Below are positions 41,699-53,566 of a stretch of DNA of 64,000 nucleotides, piece after piece. A program made the position numbers and the translations under genes. The stretch lies in NCBI GenBank assembly GCA_002179805.1, contig NAVB01000132.1, positions 1 to 64,000 of the forward strand. Direction: 5' to 3'. Positions within the stretch are counted from its first letter, which is position 1. Each line of letters starts with the position of its first letter. Below the pieces are notes generated by a model that worked only from the letters and a program-made list of their open reading frames with translations, was not told the DNA's origin and ran no database searches. The stretch comes from Acanthamoeba lenticulata (Eukaryota; Discosea; Longamoebia; Acanthamoebidae).

Positions 41699-44283
41699 AT
41701 GGAGACGTCGGAGGGGGTGGCCTCTACTCGCAAGCGCAAACGGGAGGGTGAACAACAAGATCTTAGTGGAGGGGACAATGAGCACGATCGAAGGACCATG
41801 TGTTGGTACGGTTTTAGTTGCCACCGCAGGATTGATCCTCTGCATGAGCGACGATTTCGCCATCCAGCAACGGCCGAAGACGAAGCCGCTTGGTTGGCTG
41901 CGTGTGCAGAAGAGGAGGCACGCTTGAAAGCTGTCTATGAGGCCGAGGAACGGGCGCACCCGCTTCCGGATGGTTGGCAAAGGGTTGTGCACGACTCGGG
42001 TCTTGTGTGCTACGTGCACCAGCCGTCGAGCGCCGTCAGCTGGACTCGCCCCTATGTGGTCCCTTCCGTTGACCAGGCGTCTGCACTCCAGGCCGTTGCT
42101 GCACATGAGATACCCCTCTTCCCCTTCGCGCTCATCCTCCAGGTGGCCGAAGCGTCAGCGCGGAGTGAGGCCAACCAGCGGTACTTGCATTGCCTTGCCT
42201 CTCCCCTCCCCACAGCAGCGGATGTTGACGTCGACTGCTTGCTTGTCCAAGCACACGGGCCTACTTGGCCGAGCGAGAGGAGACGCGCAAGTTCCTGGAG
42301 GAGAAGCGCGAAGCGACGACCGCAGGGCGTAGCGCGTACGAACCACTCGGCCGAAAGGAAAGGGAGGCGGACAAGGAAAGCAGTGGCAGCGCCGCCTCTC
42401 CTTCTCCTGCTCCTGTTCCTTGTGGCGACAAGTCGTCTTCGCGTGCTGCAGCAGACCCCGCGTCCACAAAAGGCGCTGCCTGTGCGTTAAGCGTCTCCCC
42501 TTCTCCTGTCGCTCCGGTTCATGATGGTACCGGTCATCACGTGATGAGCCATTCACCTACTGGACGCGCGCAGCAGCCGCTACGCCGTTGGAGAAGGCTA
42601 TTCTCACTGTCCTCAGCCACGCTGTCAAGCACAAGAAGCTGGGCTCGCCAGACGATGCTACCTCGGCGCCTGGTTCTTTCTCACTTGCCTAGCCTTGCCG
42701 TTTGTGTTTCGTGGGCATCGTCGAGTGATGACTCACTTTCGTCTTGCGTCGCACCCAGCGGCGCTCGTGAAGATGGACAAGCGTGCGAGCACGAAGCCAA
42801 AGAAGGTCGCGACCTTCTCGGCCAAGGCGTCTGCCCTTAAGACACCAATCACTCACCTCCAGGAGTACTGTCTCCATGTGCTCAAGACCCTCCCCCACTA
42901 CGTCACCACTACACAAGGTGCGGCTGCACTGCATTTGCAATTTTGTTGCTGCTCTGCGTCGTGTCCCATTTTTGTTCCCTACCCCGTTTGGGGTCCCCTT
43001 GGTAAACTGCGTGCTTTTTGACGGCGTGCACGCAGAGGACCCAACGCGGCCCTACGTCACGACCGTTCTCGTCTCGGGGAAGGAGTATGGCCGCGGTGCC
43101 TACCAAAACAAGAAGCGTTCCAAGGTTGCACCACCGCGCGTTCCCGAGCCAAGACAATCAGCCCCTTTGCTTCGCTTTTTCATTTTTTTCGTTTTCGTTT
43201 TCGTTTTTCGTTTTCATTTTTCATTTTAGGGCTCCCTGGCCGGCAACAAAACTCAAACAAAAACCGTGTATTGCTGGTGGACAGCACCTGGCGGCCGAGG
43301 CTGCCCTCCGCCTGCTTTGTCCGGAGTACGCGGCGAGCGCGCCTCCGATCGAATCGTCGGATCGCAAGGAAGAATGCTTAGCCGCACCCGAGGCCCCGGT
43401 TCCCGCAACTCCCAGCCCTTTTCTTCTTTCATCGGTTAACTCCGCTATTAACATCGGCTCGCCAGGATCCCTACCAGTTGGCGGTTGATGACCATGCTGT
43501 GCTGTCGCTGGCTAACACCAAGAGTCCCACGCAAGTGTTACAGGAGTACAGCAATAGGTGCCCCCGCCTCCGCCCCTTGTGCCATCTTTCAGGCCCATGG
43601 CTCAACCGAGTGGGCACTCGGTGGCAGAGTGCACGCCCTTCTCGAATTCCGCGCGGAGGAGGTGTCCGACCACGAGGGTGGCATCGAGGAGGAAAGTCGC
43701 CTCGAGAAACATCGACAACCGGGAGACCTGAACCCTGCACAGAGAGTCGAAGTGCGACTGGAGGGCCTGCGTGCCTCGGTGAGACCACCCCGCCCCTTTG
43801 TCCCTGTGGCGCCTGTGTTATTTGGCTAATTGCATGGGCTGGCAGGCCGTCGCAAAGAACAAGCGAGAGGCCAAGCAGCGCGCGGCCCAGCTCATGCTGC
43901 AGCAGATCTACCCCGAGGCGCGCAGCTGGGGCGAGCTGCTCGACCTCGAAGCGGCCAACACGACTGCCGTACGGCTACCCACTGCCCACAGCCCCCTTGT
44001 CGCCAAGTGTGTCAGCAGCGTGCGATGGGCTGACACGGCCATCGCTGGCCCGTCGGTGCAGGCACAAGCGGGTGCCACGCCGGTGGCTGCCCACCACCGT
44101 CGCCACGACGGGGAGACCAGCGAGACAGACAACAATGAGACCAACGACGTCGGGCCCAACCTGCGCCTCTTGGCGCAGCTCAAGGAGGAGATGCGCAAGC
44201 GAATTGCGGCCACGCCTTCCTCCTTGCCCGCTACAGACCCGACAGCGCAGCAGCCGTCATTTTGTTCTTCGCTCCGCTATTGA
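41699..44283 (+). CDS. DGCR8/Pasha-like Microprocessor subunit with PBZ-like finger
   Basis: Domains in order: a PBZ-like zinc finger CWYGFSCHRRIDPLHERRFR then HP; a WW domain LPDGWQRVVHDSGLVCYVHQ then SSAVSWTRPY; a charged linker; dsRBD1 TPITHLQEYCLHVLKTLPHY, then YGRGAYQNKKRSK and HLAAEAALRLLCPEY; dsRBD2 SPTQVLQEYSNR and then AVAKNKREAKQRAAQLMLQQ, PEARSWGELL; and a C-terminal helix PNLRLLAQLKEEMRKR. Metazoan DGCR8 has the same WW, dsRBD, dsRBD, tail order, and its tail helix binds Drosha. Exons: 41699-42180, 42252-42526, 42574-42672, 42759-42917, 43036-43124, 43285-43398, 43466 onward, 43846-44283. The frame inside dsRBD2 near 43556 is off by one base. The Cys haem motif after the WW domain is not seen. 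Confidence 0.82.
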
Positions 44284-44491
44284 TGAAGCCCGATGCCCGA
44301 GCCATCCACCAATACCGCTTTCTCCATGGCCCAGCCTTGGCCCTGCAAAAAGAACGCCCGTTGACGCGTCTTCGCTGCTTGGGAAGACCACAAGACACAC
44401 AAAGGAAGAAAGGGAGGCAAGAGGAAGCTTGTTTGGAGGCCGCGAGCTTGATTGAGTGGATTTGGTGCGGTAGTGCGAGTCTAGTGACAAC

Positions 44492-47363
44492 ATGCACGCC
44501 AACACACAAGAACGCGAATTTACTTTGTTTAACAAATCAATCAAGTGTACGTAAGCAAGAGCTTGTCCTGCCAAGTGTCCATCTTCAACGCAATCAGCGA
44601 TTCATAATTTAATATTGGATATAATAATTCATCATTAATCGGCAAGGGGTCAGAGAGTAACGACGAGTCATTACAAAACGGTTATTATCTGCAGGGACGA
44701 GCCAGGCAGTGGCCAACCTCTATGCTGAGCTGGTCGGGCCGCCCTACTCGCTCGAGGGTCGGGAGGGCATGCGCAAGAGCCAGTTCCAGCAGCTCATGCA
44801 CAAGCTGAAAGTGCCCATGCCCCGCACAGGTACAGCCTGACCAAACCTTCTCATGATGCCGACGTGCACTTCATCATGTCTCTCTCTACCGCGGTGCAGG
44901 CCCGTTCAGCTCGACCATGAACGACCGGATGTTTCACATGTTCGACAAGCGCAAGACCGGGCGGGTCAGCCTAGAGGACCTGCTCCACGGCCTCCACGTC
45001 CTCAGCAACGACGCGCGACGCGACAAACTCGCACGTACCGTTGCCTCCCCCCTCCTCATCACGAAGTCGTTGCGGTGTTCTTACTCTGCGGGCCCGCTCT
45101 AGTGGCGTTCAAGGCGTTTGACCTGCACAACAAGGGCCAAGTCACGCTGGCCGAGCTGATGGCCGCCGTGCGGGACGTCACCAGTACGGCTCGTCATGCT
45201 TCTCTTAGTCAAAAAGGCTTGCTTTTTGTCCTTATTTTCTTGTTGTCGCTGCGCGCAGACCTGCTCTACGTGGGCAAGAAGGTGCCCACGCCCGAGCGTG
45301 TCCGAATGTTTGCGATAGGAGGTAACCCCGCGCGCGCCCTTTTATCTGTGCCTTCCTCTGAGAAGAAAGGATCTGACGCTCCCGCCCGCCGCGACGACCA
45401 GTGATGGCGCCCTACAACGAGGACGAGGCCGACGAAGAGGCCTACGTGCTGAGCGCCCAGCAGTTCATCGACTCGGCCGAGGCCACGTCAGGCCAGCTGG
45501 CCAACCTGTTCAGCCTGGGCTCGATCGATCCCACGGGCGCCGACGCCGCCAAGGCCGGCGAGGAAGCCGACGCGGCACACGAGGCCGACGCGGCTCCACC
45601 GGCAAAGCCCAAGCCCGGCCCAGGCCATGCTGCCCCCTCCCGCCCAGGGCCGGCGCCGACGGCCGGTCGGGGCGCGGGGCCAGCACCGAGCGCTCGCGGC
45701 GGCGCCAGCGCTGGTCGCGGGGTTGGCCGCGGCTTGGCTCCCGCGGACGAGACCTCCGAGCACCTTGCCGAGCCGGTGCGCGAGCGGCGGCGCAGCAGCC
45801 ACGAGAAGGACAGTGGCGCAGCGGCGGCGCCCAAGGAGAACCGGCGCGCGAGCGAAGGCAAGGGCGTGCCGCTCGGCGGTGTGGCGTTGCCACAAGCGGC
45901 CGCCGCGGCCGCCGGGGCGACGCTCATCAGCCCACGCGGGTCCAAACCGCCACCGCCCGTGGCTGCGCCGGCCGGCACCAACGAGAAGCGGCGGAGCGAC
46001 GGCGACAAGGCAAGCCCCAAGGAGGCTGGTATTCACCTTCACGGCTTGGCTTGGCTTGGCTCGGCTCATCCTGACCCTCACCCCAATGTGTCTGTTGGAC
46101 AGCTGCAGAGAGCGACGCGGCCGAGACAACGGATGAAATGAACAAGCGGCTCGTGGCGCACGTGCGTGCGCTGCAAGCCGAGCTGCGCAAGTACATGGAC
46201 TTTGATAAGGTACGCCATTTTTCTTTTAAATAAAACTTATTTACTAATTAGTATCGAGTTGAATGTTATCTTCAAGTTTTGTTTTTGTTTTTGTTTTTCT
46301 TAATTTATTATATATATAATAAATTAATCTATTTGGGCCTCCTTACAAAGGAGCACAAGCAAGAACTGGAGCAGCTGCGAGCGCAGGTCACGGAGCTCTC
46401 GGCCGAGAACGTTCAGCTGAAGAAGAAGCTCCACAAGGCTTCGCAAGAGGCCAAGCAGCACGCCAAGGAGAAGGACAAGGAAAAGGGTGCGACATCCACC
46501 CGTCCACGTGTGAACACGCATGCTTGAGGGACTTGGGCTCACGCGGGGAGGCCACAGACCAAACAGCAAAGGCTCTGGCCAAGCGGGCCGGCGAGGTCGA
46601 GAGCGAAATGGCCAACATGGAGCAGTACCGGCTTCCCTCCCCCCTCCGGGCCTTCAAGCTTGTCACCATCGCCTCACATGATCTTTTCGCAACGCAGTGG
46701 ATTCGCGTCAGTGCTGCAGTTTTTGGTGGGACCGCCGATCGAGCAGAAGCGCGCGTCGACCCTCCAGGACGTGCGGGTCCTCAAGTGCGGCTCCATGGTC
46801 AAGCGGTACATCCCAGTTTCTCCCTGTTTCTCCTCTTTTTCTTGGCCTTGCCCGCGTGCTTACCGGGAGCGCGCAGGGGCGGAGTGATCAAGAGCTGGAA
46901 GCGGCGCCTGTTCATCCTCCGCGAGAACATGCAGCTCATCTACTACGCCGTCGACGAGCGGCCGCAGCCCCGAGGCACGCGATCGCTGGGGCCAGGAGGA
47001 GGAGGAGGGGGAGGCGGGGCGCGGCGTGGGGCGCAGGAACTGACGCTTGGGTGTATACAGGCATACTGGACCTCCGGACCGTGGTGGTGGTGCGCGTGCC
47101 CAAGGAAGCGCCGTCTCACGTTCTCGAAATCATCACCAACTCGCGCCACTGGTTCGTCGCTTGCGACTCGGAAGAGGACGCGCAGGTACCTGCCTCAGGC
47201 CTGGACTCGTGTTTCGTGTGTCTCGGGTGTTGTTTCCCCCGACCCATCCCTCTTACCGCGATCTGTGGCTTGTGGGCAGGAATGGTGCCAACTGCTCAAC
47301 CATATGGTGGAGACCAACAAACTGCGACCAGCTGTGGGCGCAGAACGGCTCATGATGTCGTAA
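44492..47363 (+). CDS. EF-hand, coiled-coil and PH-domain protein
   Basis: Thirteen exons join in frame, starting with a short exon at 44492-44546. N-terminal EF-hand-like pairs: FHMFDKRKTGRVSLEDLLHG and FKAFDLHNKGQVTLAELMAA, the second with a plausible loop. Exon 6 (45402-46028) is Ala/Pro/Gly-rich and disordered. Exons 7-9 form a coiled coil (KRLVAHVRALQAELRKYMDF, ELEQLRAQVTELSAENVQLK). The C-terminal PH domain covers VRVLKCGSMVKRGGVIKSWK, RRLFILRENMQLIYYAVDER, GILDLRTVVVVRVP and HWFVACDSEEDAQEWCQLLN. Probably a Ca2+-responsive membrane or cytoskeletal adaptor. One intron (from 46975) appears to be GC-AG. Confidence 0.87.
46975..47060 (+). other. Probable GC-AG intron, donor GAG|GCACGC
   Basis: Joins DERPQPRG to ILDLRTVVV in frame inside the PH domain. 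A GT alternative near 47025 would add a Gly-rich loop and leave only a ~35 nt intron, so this case is less certain. Length 86 nt. Confidence 0.55.
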
Positions 47364-47647
47364 CAAGAACAACCTTCCTTCTTGCTCCCTCTGCATTCCA
47401 ATTTTTTGCAACAATTTACCTTTGGTAAGCGCACGCGTTGGTTTGGCGCCAACAAGTGTTGACAAAGCAAAACACAAAGGAAGGAATCGCCTCCTGCATC
47501 GCATCCATAGTAAACACCAACAAAGCGCAAACCACATGCTGTGTGCCATAAACTCCGATTTTGAAGAACTCTCAGAATTCCACAAGCTCGTTTGGCGATT
47601 TTGGTTGGCGTTTCTTTTAATTTGTGTTATTGCTTTAGTTAAACAAG

Positions 47648-48893
47648 ATGAGCACAGGAGAAGCTCCAACGTACAACACCGAGGCAAGAAGTTTCGTGGT
47701 GCGAGAGCTGCGGAGTCTTGACGAAGCCGATGCGGCCGGCCTTGTGTGCAAGCGCGCGTTTGATGCTATTCAAATCCCTTACTTTGGCCGCTCGCTGGGC
47801 GGTCCTGACCCGTCGCGTATGTGTCGGTGGCTCCGTGCCCTGGCCACACGCCACAAGGTATCTGTTCCCTTCACCTCCGGAGGTGAAAACAATATTCCTT
47901 TGAATAAAAGCCCCTCATAACTGACCATGAACAGAGTGTTGCCTTCGTGGCGTCTGACTCCAGCACTGGCGCCATCGTAGGCTCGGCGTTCATGGACCAG
48001 AGAGGCGAGGTCGCTTCCGTCGGTTCGTGCTTCGAGGCCCACTAACACAAGGGTGGATCAGAGGGACTCATCGCGGCATGACAGGTCCGGTGAGTGTCGA
48101 CCCCGACTTCAAGGTTCCTGGCGTCGGCCGCGCACTCATGGAGGCTCTGATCGGTGCTCATCGTCTCGCTAAAGAACATGAGTGAGTCCGGCCACAGTGC
48201 TCACCGTGTGTGGCGGCGGACAGAGAGGGGACGGAGAGACGGCTTCAAGTCGATTCGGCTCGGGCAGGAGGTCTACTACGTCGTTTCCTTCGCCCTCTAC
48301 GCCAAGCTGGGCTTCGAGCCCAAGGAACAGGCCAGCCATCTCATGGGCCGCTGCACCGCAGACTGGCCAGAGCCCCGGCGCGACCTCGTCCTACGCCCGA
48401 TGACCCTCGACGACGTCCCGGAGTGCAACGCGCTCCACAAGTACGTGCACTCATTCACCAACCACGCAGGGCGACGTTGGGCTGACCGCGTCCACCATGT
48501 AGGAGAATCGTCGGAGTGGACCGCGCGGTGGAGGTGACCGACTGCCTCAGCCCAGAATGGGTAGCGGGAAGCGGTGCGCCGATGGTCGCGCAGGAACCCG
48601 GAGAGGGCGGGCGCATCGTGGGCTACTCCACGAGCGCCATGCGCGTGGGCCACAGCGTGGCCGAGAGCGAGGAGATAGTGGCCCGGCTTCACTACTGCAT
48701 GTCGCTCGCGTTGCCCGAAGCCGTACGGGATGACGACATCGTTCTGCGCGTGATCGACCGCAAGTATCCCGCGCTTCTGCTGTGGGGCCTCAACCAGGCC
48801 GGCCTTCGCGTGCAGCGCCTGGGCACCCTCATGGCGTTGGGCGCCTATGACGAGCCCAAGGACGGCTGCTACGTCCCCTCCATCATGTACTGA
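47648..48893 (+). CDS. Protein with two GNAT acetyltransferase-like domains
   Basis: Five exons (first 47648-47857, then 47935-48022, 48085 onward, last ending 48893). GNAT 1: VVRELRSLDEADAAGLVCKR, GAIVGSAFMDQRG, then the acetyl-CoA loop region DPDFKVPGVGRALMEALI and YYVVSFALYAKLGFEPKEQA. A second unit begins LVLRPMTLDDVPECNALHKR and runs to VLRVIDRKYPALLLWGLNQA and LRVQRLGTLMAL; its CoA-binding loop is not obvious, so it may be a non-catalytic GNAT-like half. N-acetyltransferase on an unknown amine. No targeting signal seen. Confidence 0.8.
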
Positions 48894-49012
48894 CCTGGCC
48901 ACATGATGGCGATGAAGGTGCAAATAAAGGGCGCCAATAAAAATGTGGTGGAAGCTGCTTTGTTCAGTGTGCGATGATGGATAAATAAGACGATAAAGGC
49001 TGGACTTCGAGC

Positions 49013-52000
49013 TCAGTTGGCCTTGGCCGGGGGCTGGGGCGAGGCGACGGGCGAAGCGGGGCCAGCGGGCGATGCGGCGGCAGAGGGCGAGGCGAGCAGC
49101 TTGAGGTGGGTGTCGAGCTTGCGGTCGCCAATGTACATGAGGTACTTGGCGTTGGGCGGGCGGAAGCCGTTGAAGGACGAGGCCGAAGCGATGGTGTAAG
49201 CGCCCATGTTGACGAAGTAGAGCCAGTCGCCAATCTCCATCTCGGGCAGGTCGATGTCCTTGCACACGACGTCGATCGAGTCGCACGTCGGGCCGAACAG
49301 GGTCGAGCGCGACTTGACCTCGGACGACTTCATCGAGAGCGGCAGCGGCTTGGCGTGGTCGAACACGATGTTGTTGAACGACCCGTAGAGCCCGTCCGAC
49401 AGGTAGTATAGCACCTCGCGGGCCGGCGTGTCCTCCTGCTCGGTCGTCATCGCCTCAGTGTCTTCGGCCGCCGTGTCCTGACGCTCCTCTTCCTCGCCAC
49501 CGACGAACGAGAGCTTGTTCTGGGGCCTGTGCAAGAAGAGCAAGAGCGACAGCGTAAGTCACAAGACTAAAGAAAAGAATGTGAAGAATAGTGTGATGAA
49601 TAAATGGCGGTTGTTTTCAGAAAAGCAGAATTCATTGATTTATAATCATAAGTGATCATCGAGCTGGGTTTATGTGGTTCATCCTTGACAACCGCCAAAA
49701 ATAAATAAATAATAAATAATAATACATAAATAGAAGATGGGGACTCGTACCGGTTGCGGCAGACGAAGCGGTCGCGGCGAGAGATGATGGTGACGGCCAG
49801 GGTGTAAGCAGCCGTGCAGAAGTAGCGGCCGGGCTCGGCGATGATCTTGACCTCTGGCGGGAAGAGCTCGTCGAGCAGCTGAGGCACGCCCTCGATTGTC
49901 TCCTCAAACGTCATTCCGTCGTCGTCCACGCCCGGGTAGCCCTGCAAGATGATGGTGGATCGTCAGCAAACATCACCAAGAGGCCACACGTGAAGAGAGG
50001 AGCAAGAGCGCAAGAGAGTTCAGGTTTTGCATCAAAGAGTATCCTCATAAAGGATCGGTTCTCCAAGGTGAAGTTGTCATCATAACGGGAGAGGTAGATA
50101 TGATGAAGATGGAGATAATCAAGACAGAGGAGAAAACGTACGCCGCCAATGTCGAGCAGGTTGAGCTTGTAGCCAGACTTGTCGGCCTCGTCAAAGACGC
50201 GGCGGGCGAGGCGGATGGCGTCGTGCCAGGCCTGGCTCGAATAGCAGCCGCTGCCGACGTGGAAGCTCACGCCGACGAGCGTGGCGCCGAGTTCCTTGCA
50301 GCGCTGGATGAGCTTGCAGCTCTCCTCAAAGGAGGCGCCAAACTTGGTGCCAAAGGGCATGAGCGAGTAGCGATCGTCGGGCAGGATGCGGATGACGAGC
50401 TTGGCCGCCGGGTGGAGGGCGATGATCTTGTCGAGCTCGGCGCAGTTGTCGAGGGTCATAAGGTCAAAGCCGTGCTCCTTGGCGTAGAGGATGTGCTCCT
50501 TGCCCTTGCACGGGTTGGCGTAGATGATGTTGTCGGCGGTGGCGCCGATGCTGCGGACCTCCTCGAGCTCGGCCTGCGAGGCGCAGTCGAATCCGGTGCC
50601 CAGGTAGTGCAGCGCCCGGATGATGTTGATGTCCGGGTTGGACTTGACGGCGTACATTGGGTGCACCCGCGGCATGTACTTCTTCCACTGCAGGAACTTC
50701 TCCACCACGGCACCCAGGTTGACCAGATAGAACGCAGAGTACTGGCCCTTTTCCAGCTCCTTGGCCAAGAGCTCCTCCACAGTGCTCACCGTGCTGATCA
50801 GCTCGATCGCTGACGTCGTAGACAGCTCCTGGTACACTGTAAGGAGAAAATTGTTTAATAAATGAGCCAAAATAGATTATTAAGATTAAAATGGAAGAAA
50901 TTGGTTTTCAGAATGACTGTCACAAATCATTGATTTAAAAAAATTATGTGTTATCATAGGCGTAGAATTAAGTCTTATTCATCATTTGCAACGTAAAAAA
51001 TGAGTTGGTAGGGAGAGTAGTACCTTTGAGCTTGAGGTCCTTGGCCGAAGCGGCCTCAGCCTTGGTCTCGTAGAAGTCGTCCGGAACGACGGGAGCGAGC
51101 AGGTCCGAGGGCTCGAGCGCGGCGCGGACGAGCGGGTTCCTGCGGCGCCGACGGTCGCGGGGGCGCGGCCTCAGGGCGGCCTTCTCGCGCTTGCTGCGGC
51201 TCTTGTGGGCCGGGCGGCGACGAGCAGCCTTCTCGCCCTGCGGGATCGGCTTCTCGCTCAGCAGGGAGCCCGACGACGAGCTTTCCTTGCGGGGAATGAG
51301 CTTCTTGCGCGCAACCACCTTGCCACTCGACTTGGCCTGTGAATGAGGAAATGAAGGCGTAAGCCAAACCAAAACTAAACTGAAACAAATTTAGAAATAA
51401 TGAATAAATTGTCAGGTAAAGGGATGGCGTGTTCTAGTCATAACCATAACGGCTCAGACTGCGAGCGGTGTTACCATATATTCATCATAAAAACATATAT
51501 ATAATATAATATAAAGTAATTGCTAACGTAATGTGTAAATCGAGCGCAAAGTGTTACCTTCTTCTCCTTGAGCTTTTGCCTCTGCTTGGCACCAAGACGG
51601 AGGCGCTTCTTCTTGCCGTCCGGGCCAGAGATGATGATCTCGGTAGTCTCATCACCCTCGCCCGAATCGCCCTCCTCCTGGTCGCCCGAGTAGCCCTGAT
51701 CGAGGTCCACGTGGACGTCACCGCTAACTTCGCCATCCAGGGGCCCTTCTTCCGTCAGCGAAGGGTCCTGGTCATCGATTATGTCGCTCACCACGTGCGC
51801 GACGATCTCGACGCAATGGTCGTTCCTGAAAGGAAGAACAAAAATGAATGTTACTTCATGTACGGAAAATCGCGAAGAAAAGAGAATAATAAACAATTAA
51901 AACTAATCAGGTTGTAAAAGATGTGATCTCAACGAGGGAAGTCTCCTTCCCACTCATTTGTCCCTATCTAATGGAAAGTGTATCATCACGTGGGATAGAC

Positions 52001-52461
52001 TAGAAGAGAAAAAAGAAGTGGACGCGAATAACGTACTCGAACATGGGCACAATACGCAGCCCGCTCACGCGGCGAGGACGGCGCGCGTGGGCGGCGATGA
52101 GCCGACTCTCGTCTGAGTTGTCTGACTGATTGTTGTCGTCAGCAGAGTCGCCTTCGGTGTCATTCCGGCGACGCTTCTCTTCAGCATCGGCAGCAGAGTA
52201 GAGATCGGTCTCCTCGGCCGAGTCGTAGGTCTTATTATATTCCTCATCAGAGGCGGTGAGATCGCCCTCCCAGCTCAGGGCGCGATCAAAGATGTGCTCG
52301 AAGTCGTGGTCCTCGCCATCGTAGTTGAGCTGGCGTCGGAGCATGATCTTGAGCCTTTCAACCTGCTGCTTCAGCTTGCGGTTCTCCTCCTCGAGGGCCG
52401 AGAAGGCGGTGGGATCGGTGGCGGCATTGGTAGTAGTAGCGACTTGATCAACTCCGTTCAT
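49013..52461 (-). CDS. Ornithine decarboxylase with ~335-residue N-terminal extension
   Basis: PLP enzyme making putrescine, first step of polyamine synthesis. Six exons (52461-52037, 51825-51558, 51336-51024, 50836-50142, 49941-49751, 49526-49013) give about 801 residues. The catalytic part (~336 onward) has the PLP lysine in PMYAVKSNPD, FDCASQAELEEV, SFHVGSGC, the phosphate-binding region EPGRYFCTAAYTL, and active-site Cys-Asp in FGPTCDSIDVV. YYLSDGLYGSFN is also present. The extension has a coiled coil (SALEEENRKLKQQVERLKIM), acidic Asp/Glu stretches and two very basic patches (KKKRLRLGAKQRQKLKEKK; RDRRRRRNP), like nuclear-localisation signals. The tail is Ala/Pro-rich. The exon joins argue against two separate genes. 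Confidence 0.9.
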
Positions 52462-53566
52462 CTTGGTTGTCAGGGAGCGAGCAAGTATCGAAAAGGATGG
52501 TTCGAAAGTTACGGAAAGCCGAGAATCGGGTCGGTGTTGAAATCGGATGGATGAAGAAAGAGAATAGAACGTTTGTAGATTTCACTTGGGAAGGCACGCA
52601 GCTGTTCTCAGATGGGCAACTGTTCGCATCGAAAAAAGATGAAAGGACTTAGCATCACATCGGAGATTTTAAATCACACGTAAGGAGGGTCCATCTTGTA
52701 CCTTCCAGACGCACGGAGTCAAGATGACCGATTCCCTGAACCGGGAGTCACCGTTGAAGTAGCGCGGAGGAGCGTGGACGACAGGCGTTTTCTGGCGGAT
52801 CGAGTAACGACGTCGCTGGTGGGATGATCAAGAGGTCTTCCCTAACGACTGTCCTTTCGGGCGCAGCTAGCTATCGGGTAGGTGAAGTGGGTTCTGAACG
52901 GATTTCCGGTTCCTTCCGCAGCACAACACGTCTGAATGGATTGCAAGAACAAGACCAGAACGGAGAAGGAGAAGAGGGGGAAAAAAGCGAGGTCAGCTCC
53001 GCGCCCGGCCAACAAAGCAAGGGCTAAACATACTGAAGAGATAAACACGAGAGCTAGGCTCATGAAATAAGAGGTCTTTAAAGACACAGTGATGAGGGGA
53101 GGCCTCAGCCAGACGCGGCAGACGAGTTGGACGCTTCTCCGGCAGGATGCGTACAAACCGCCACCACACACAGCCAGGATTCGCAGTCGCCGACGACGAC
53201 GATTCCTCCCTCAACCACCACCATTCTCGCAGAGAAACTAAAGGAGCCGAGGCTCGTAGAGGGAGGTGAATACAGACCTAGCGCGGTTGGCTGTGTGGGT
53301 GGGTGGGCGCGAAGGAGAAGCAAGATAAGATCCCGCGTGGCGTCCCGGCTTTTATGGCGGCCACCGGGGCCGGCCACGCGCGTGGTCGTCACAAAAACTC
53401 GGGTGGCCATTCCCTCATTCTTCCCAATCTCGCCCCACCCCGCTGCGCCCTTAAAAAAAGAACAAATGGTCGGCAAGTGGTCGGGCAAGTGTTGGGTTGC
53501 TTGGGGGTAACCCGACGCACGCGAGGCAGTCAGACTGCCAGCTGGAGCAACCATTTCCCTCTTCTT
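52462..53566. other. Intergenic, about 1.1 kb
   Basis: Upstream of ODC and downstream of the PhyH gene stop. No ORF with coding bias and no RNA gene recognised. It likely holds the ODC promoter and 5' leader. Confidence 0.4.

Noticed and set aside
43399..43465. A 31-base intron in the DGCR8-like gene (43435-43465)
   Set aside because: A GT at 43399 gives a normal 67-base pyrimidine-rich intron in the same phase, so an ultra-short intron is unnecessary.
49013..52461. ODC region as two genes (a nuclear protein plus ODC)
   Set aside because: Exons 1-4 join in phase with canonical sites and no stop or start in between, so one protein is the simpler reading, pending RNA data.
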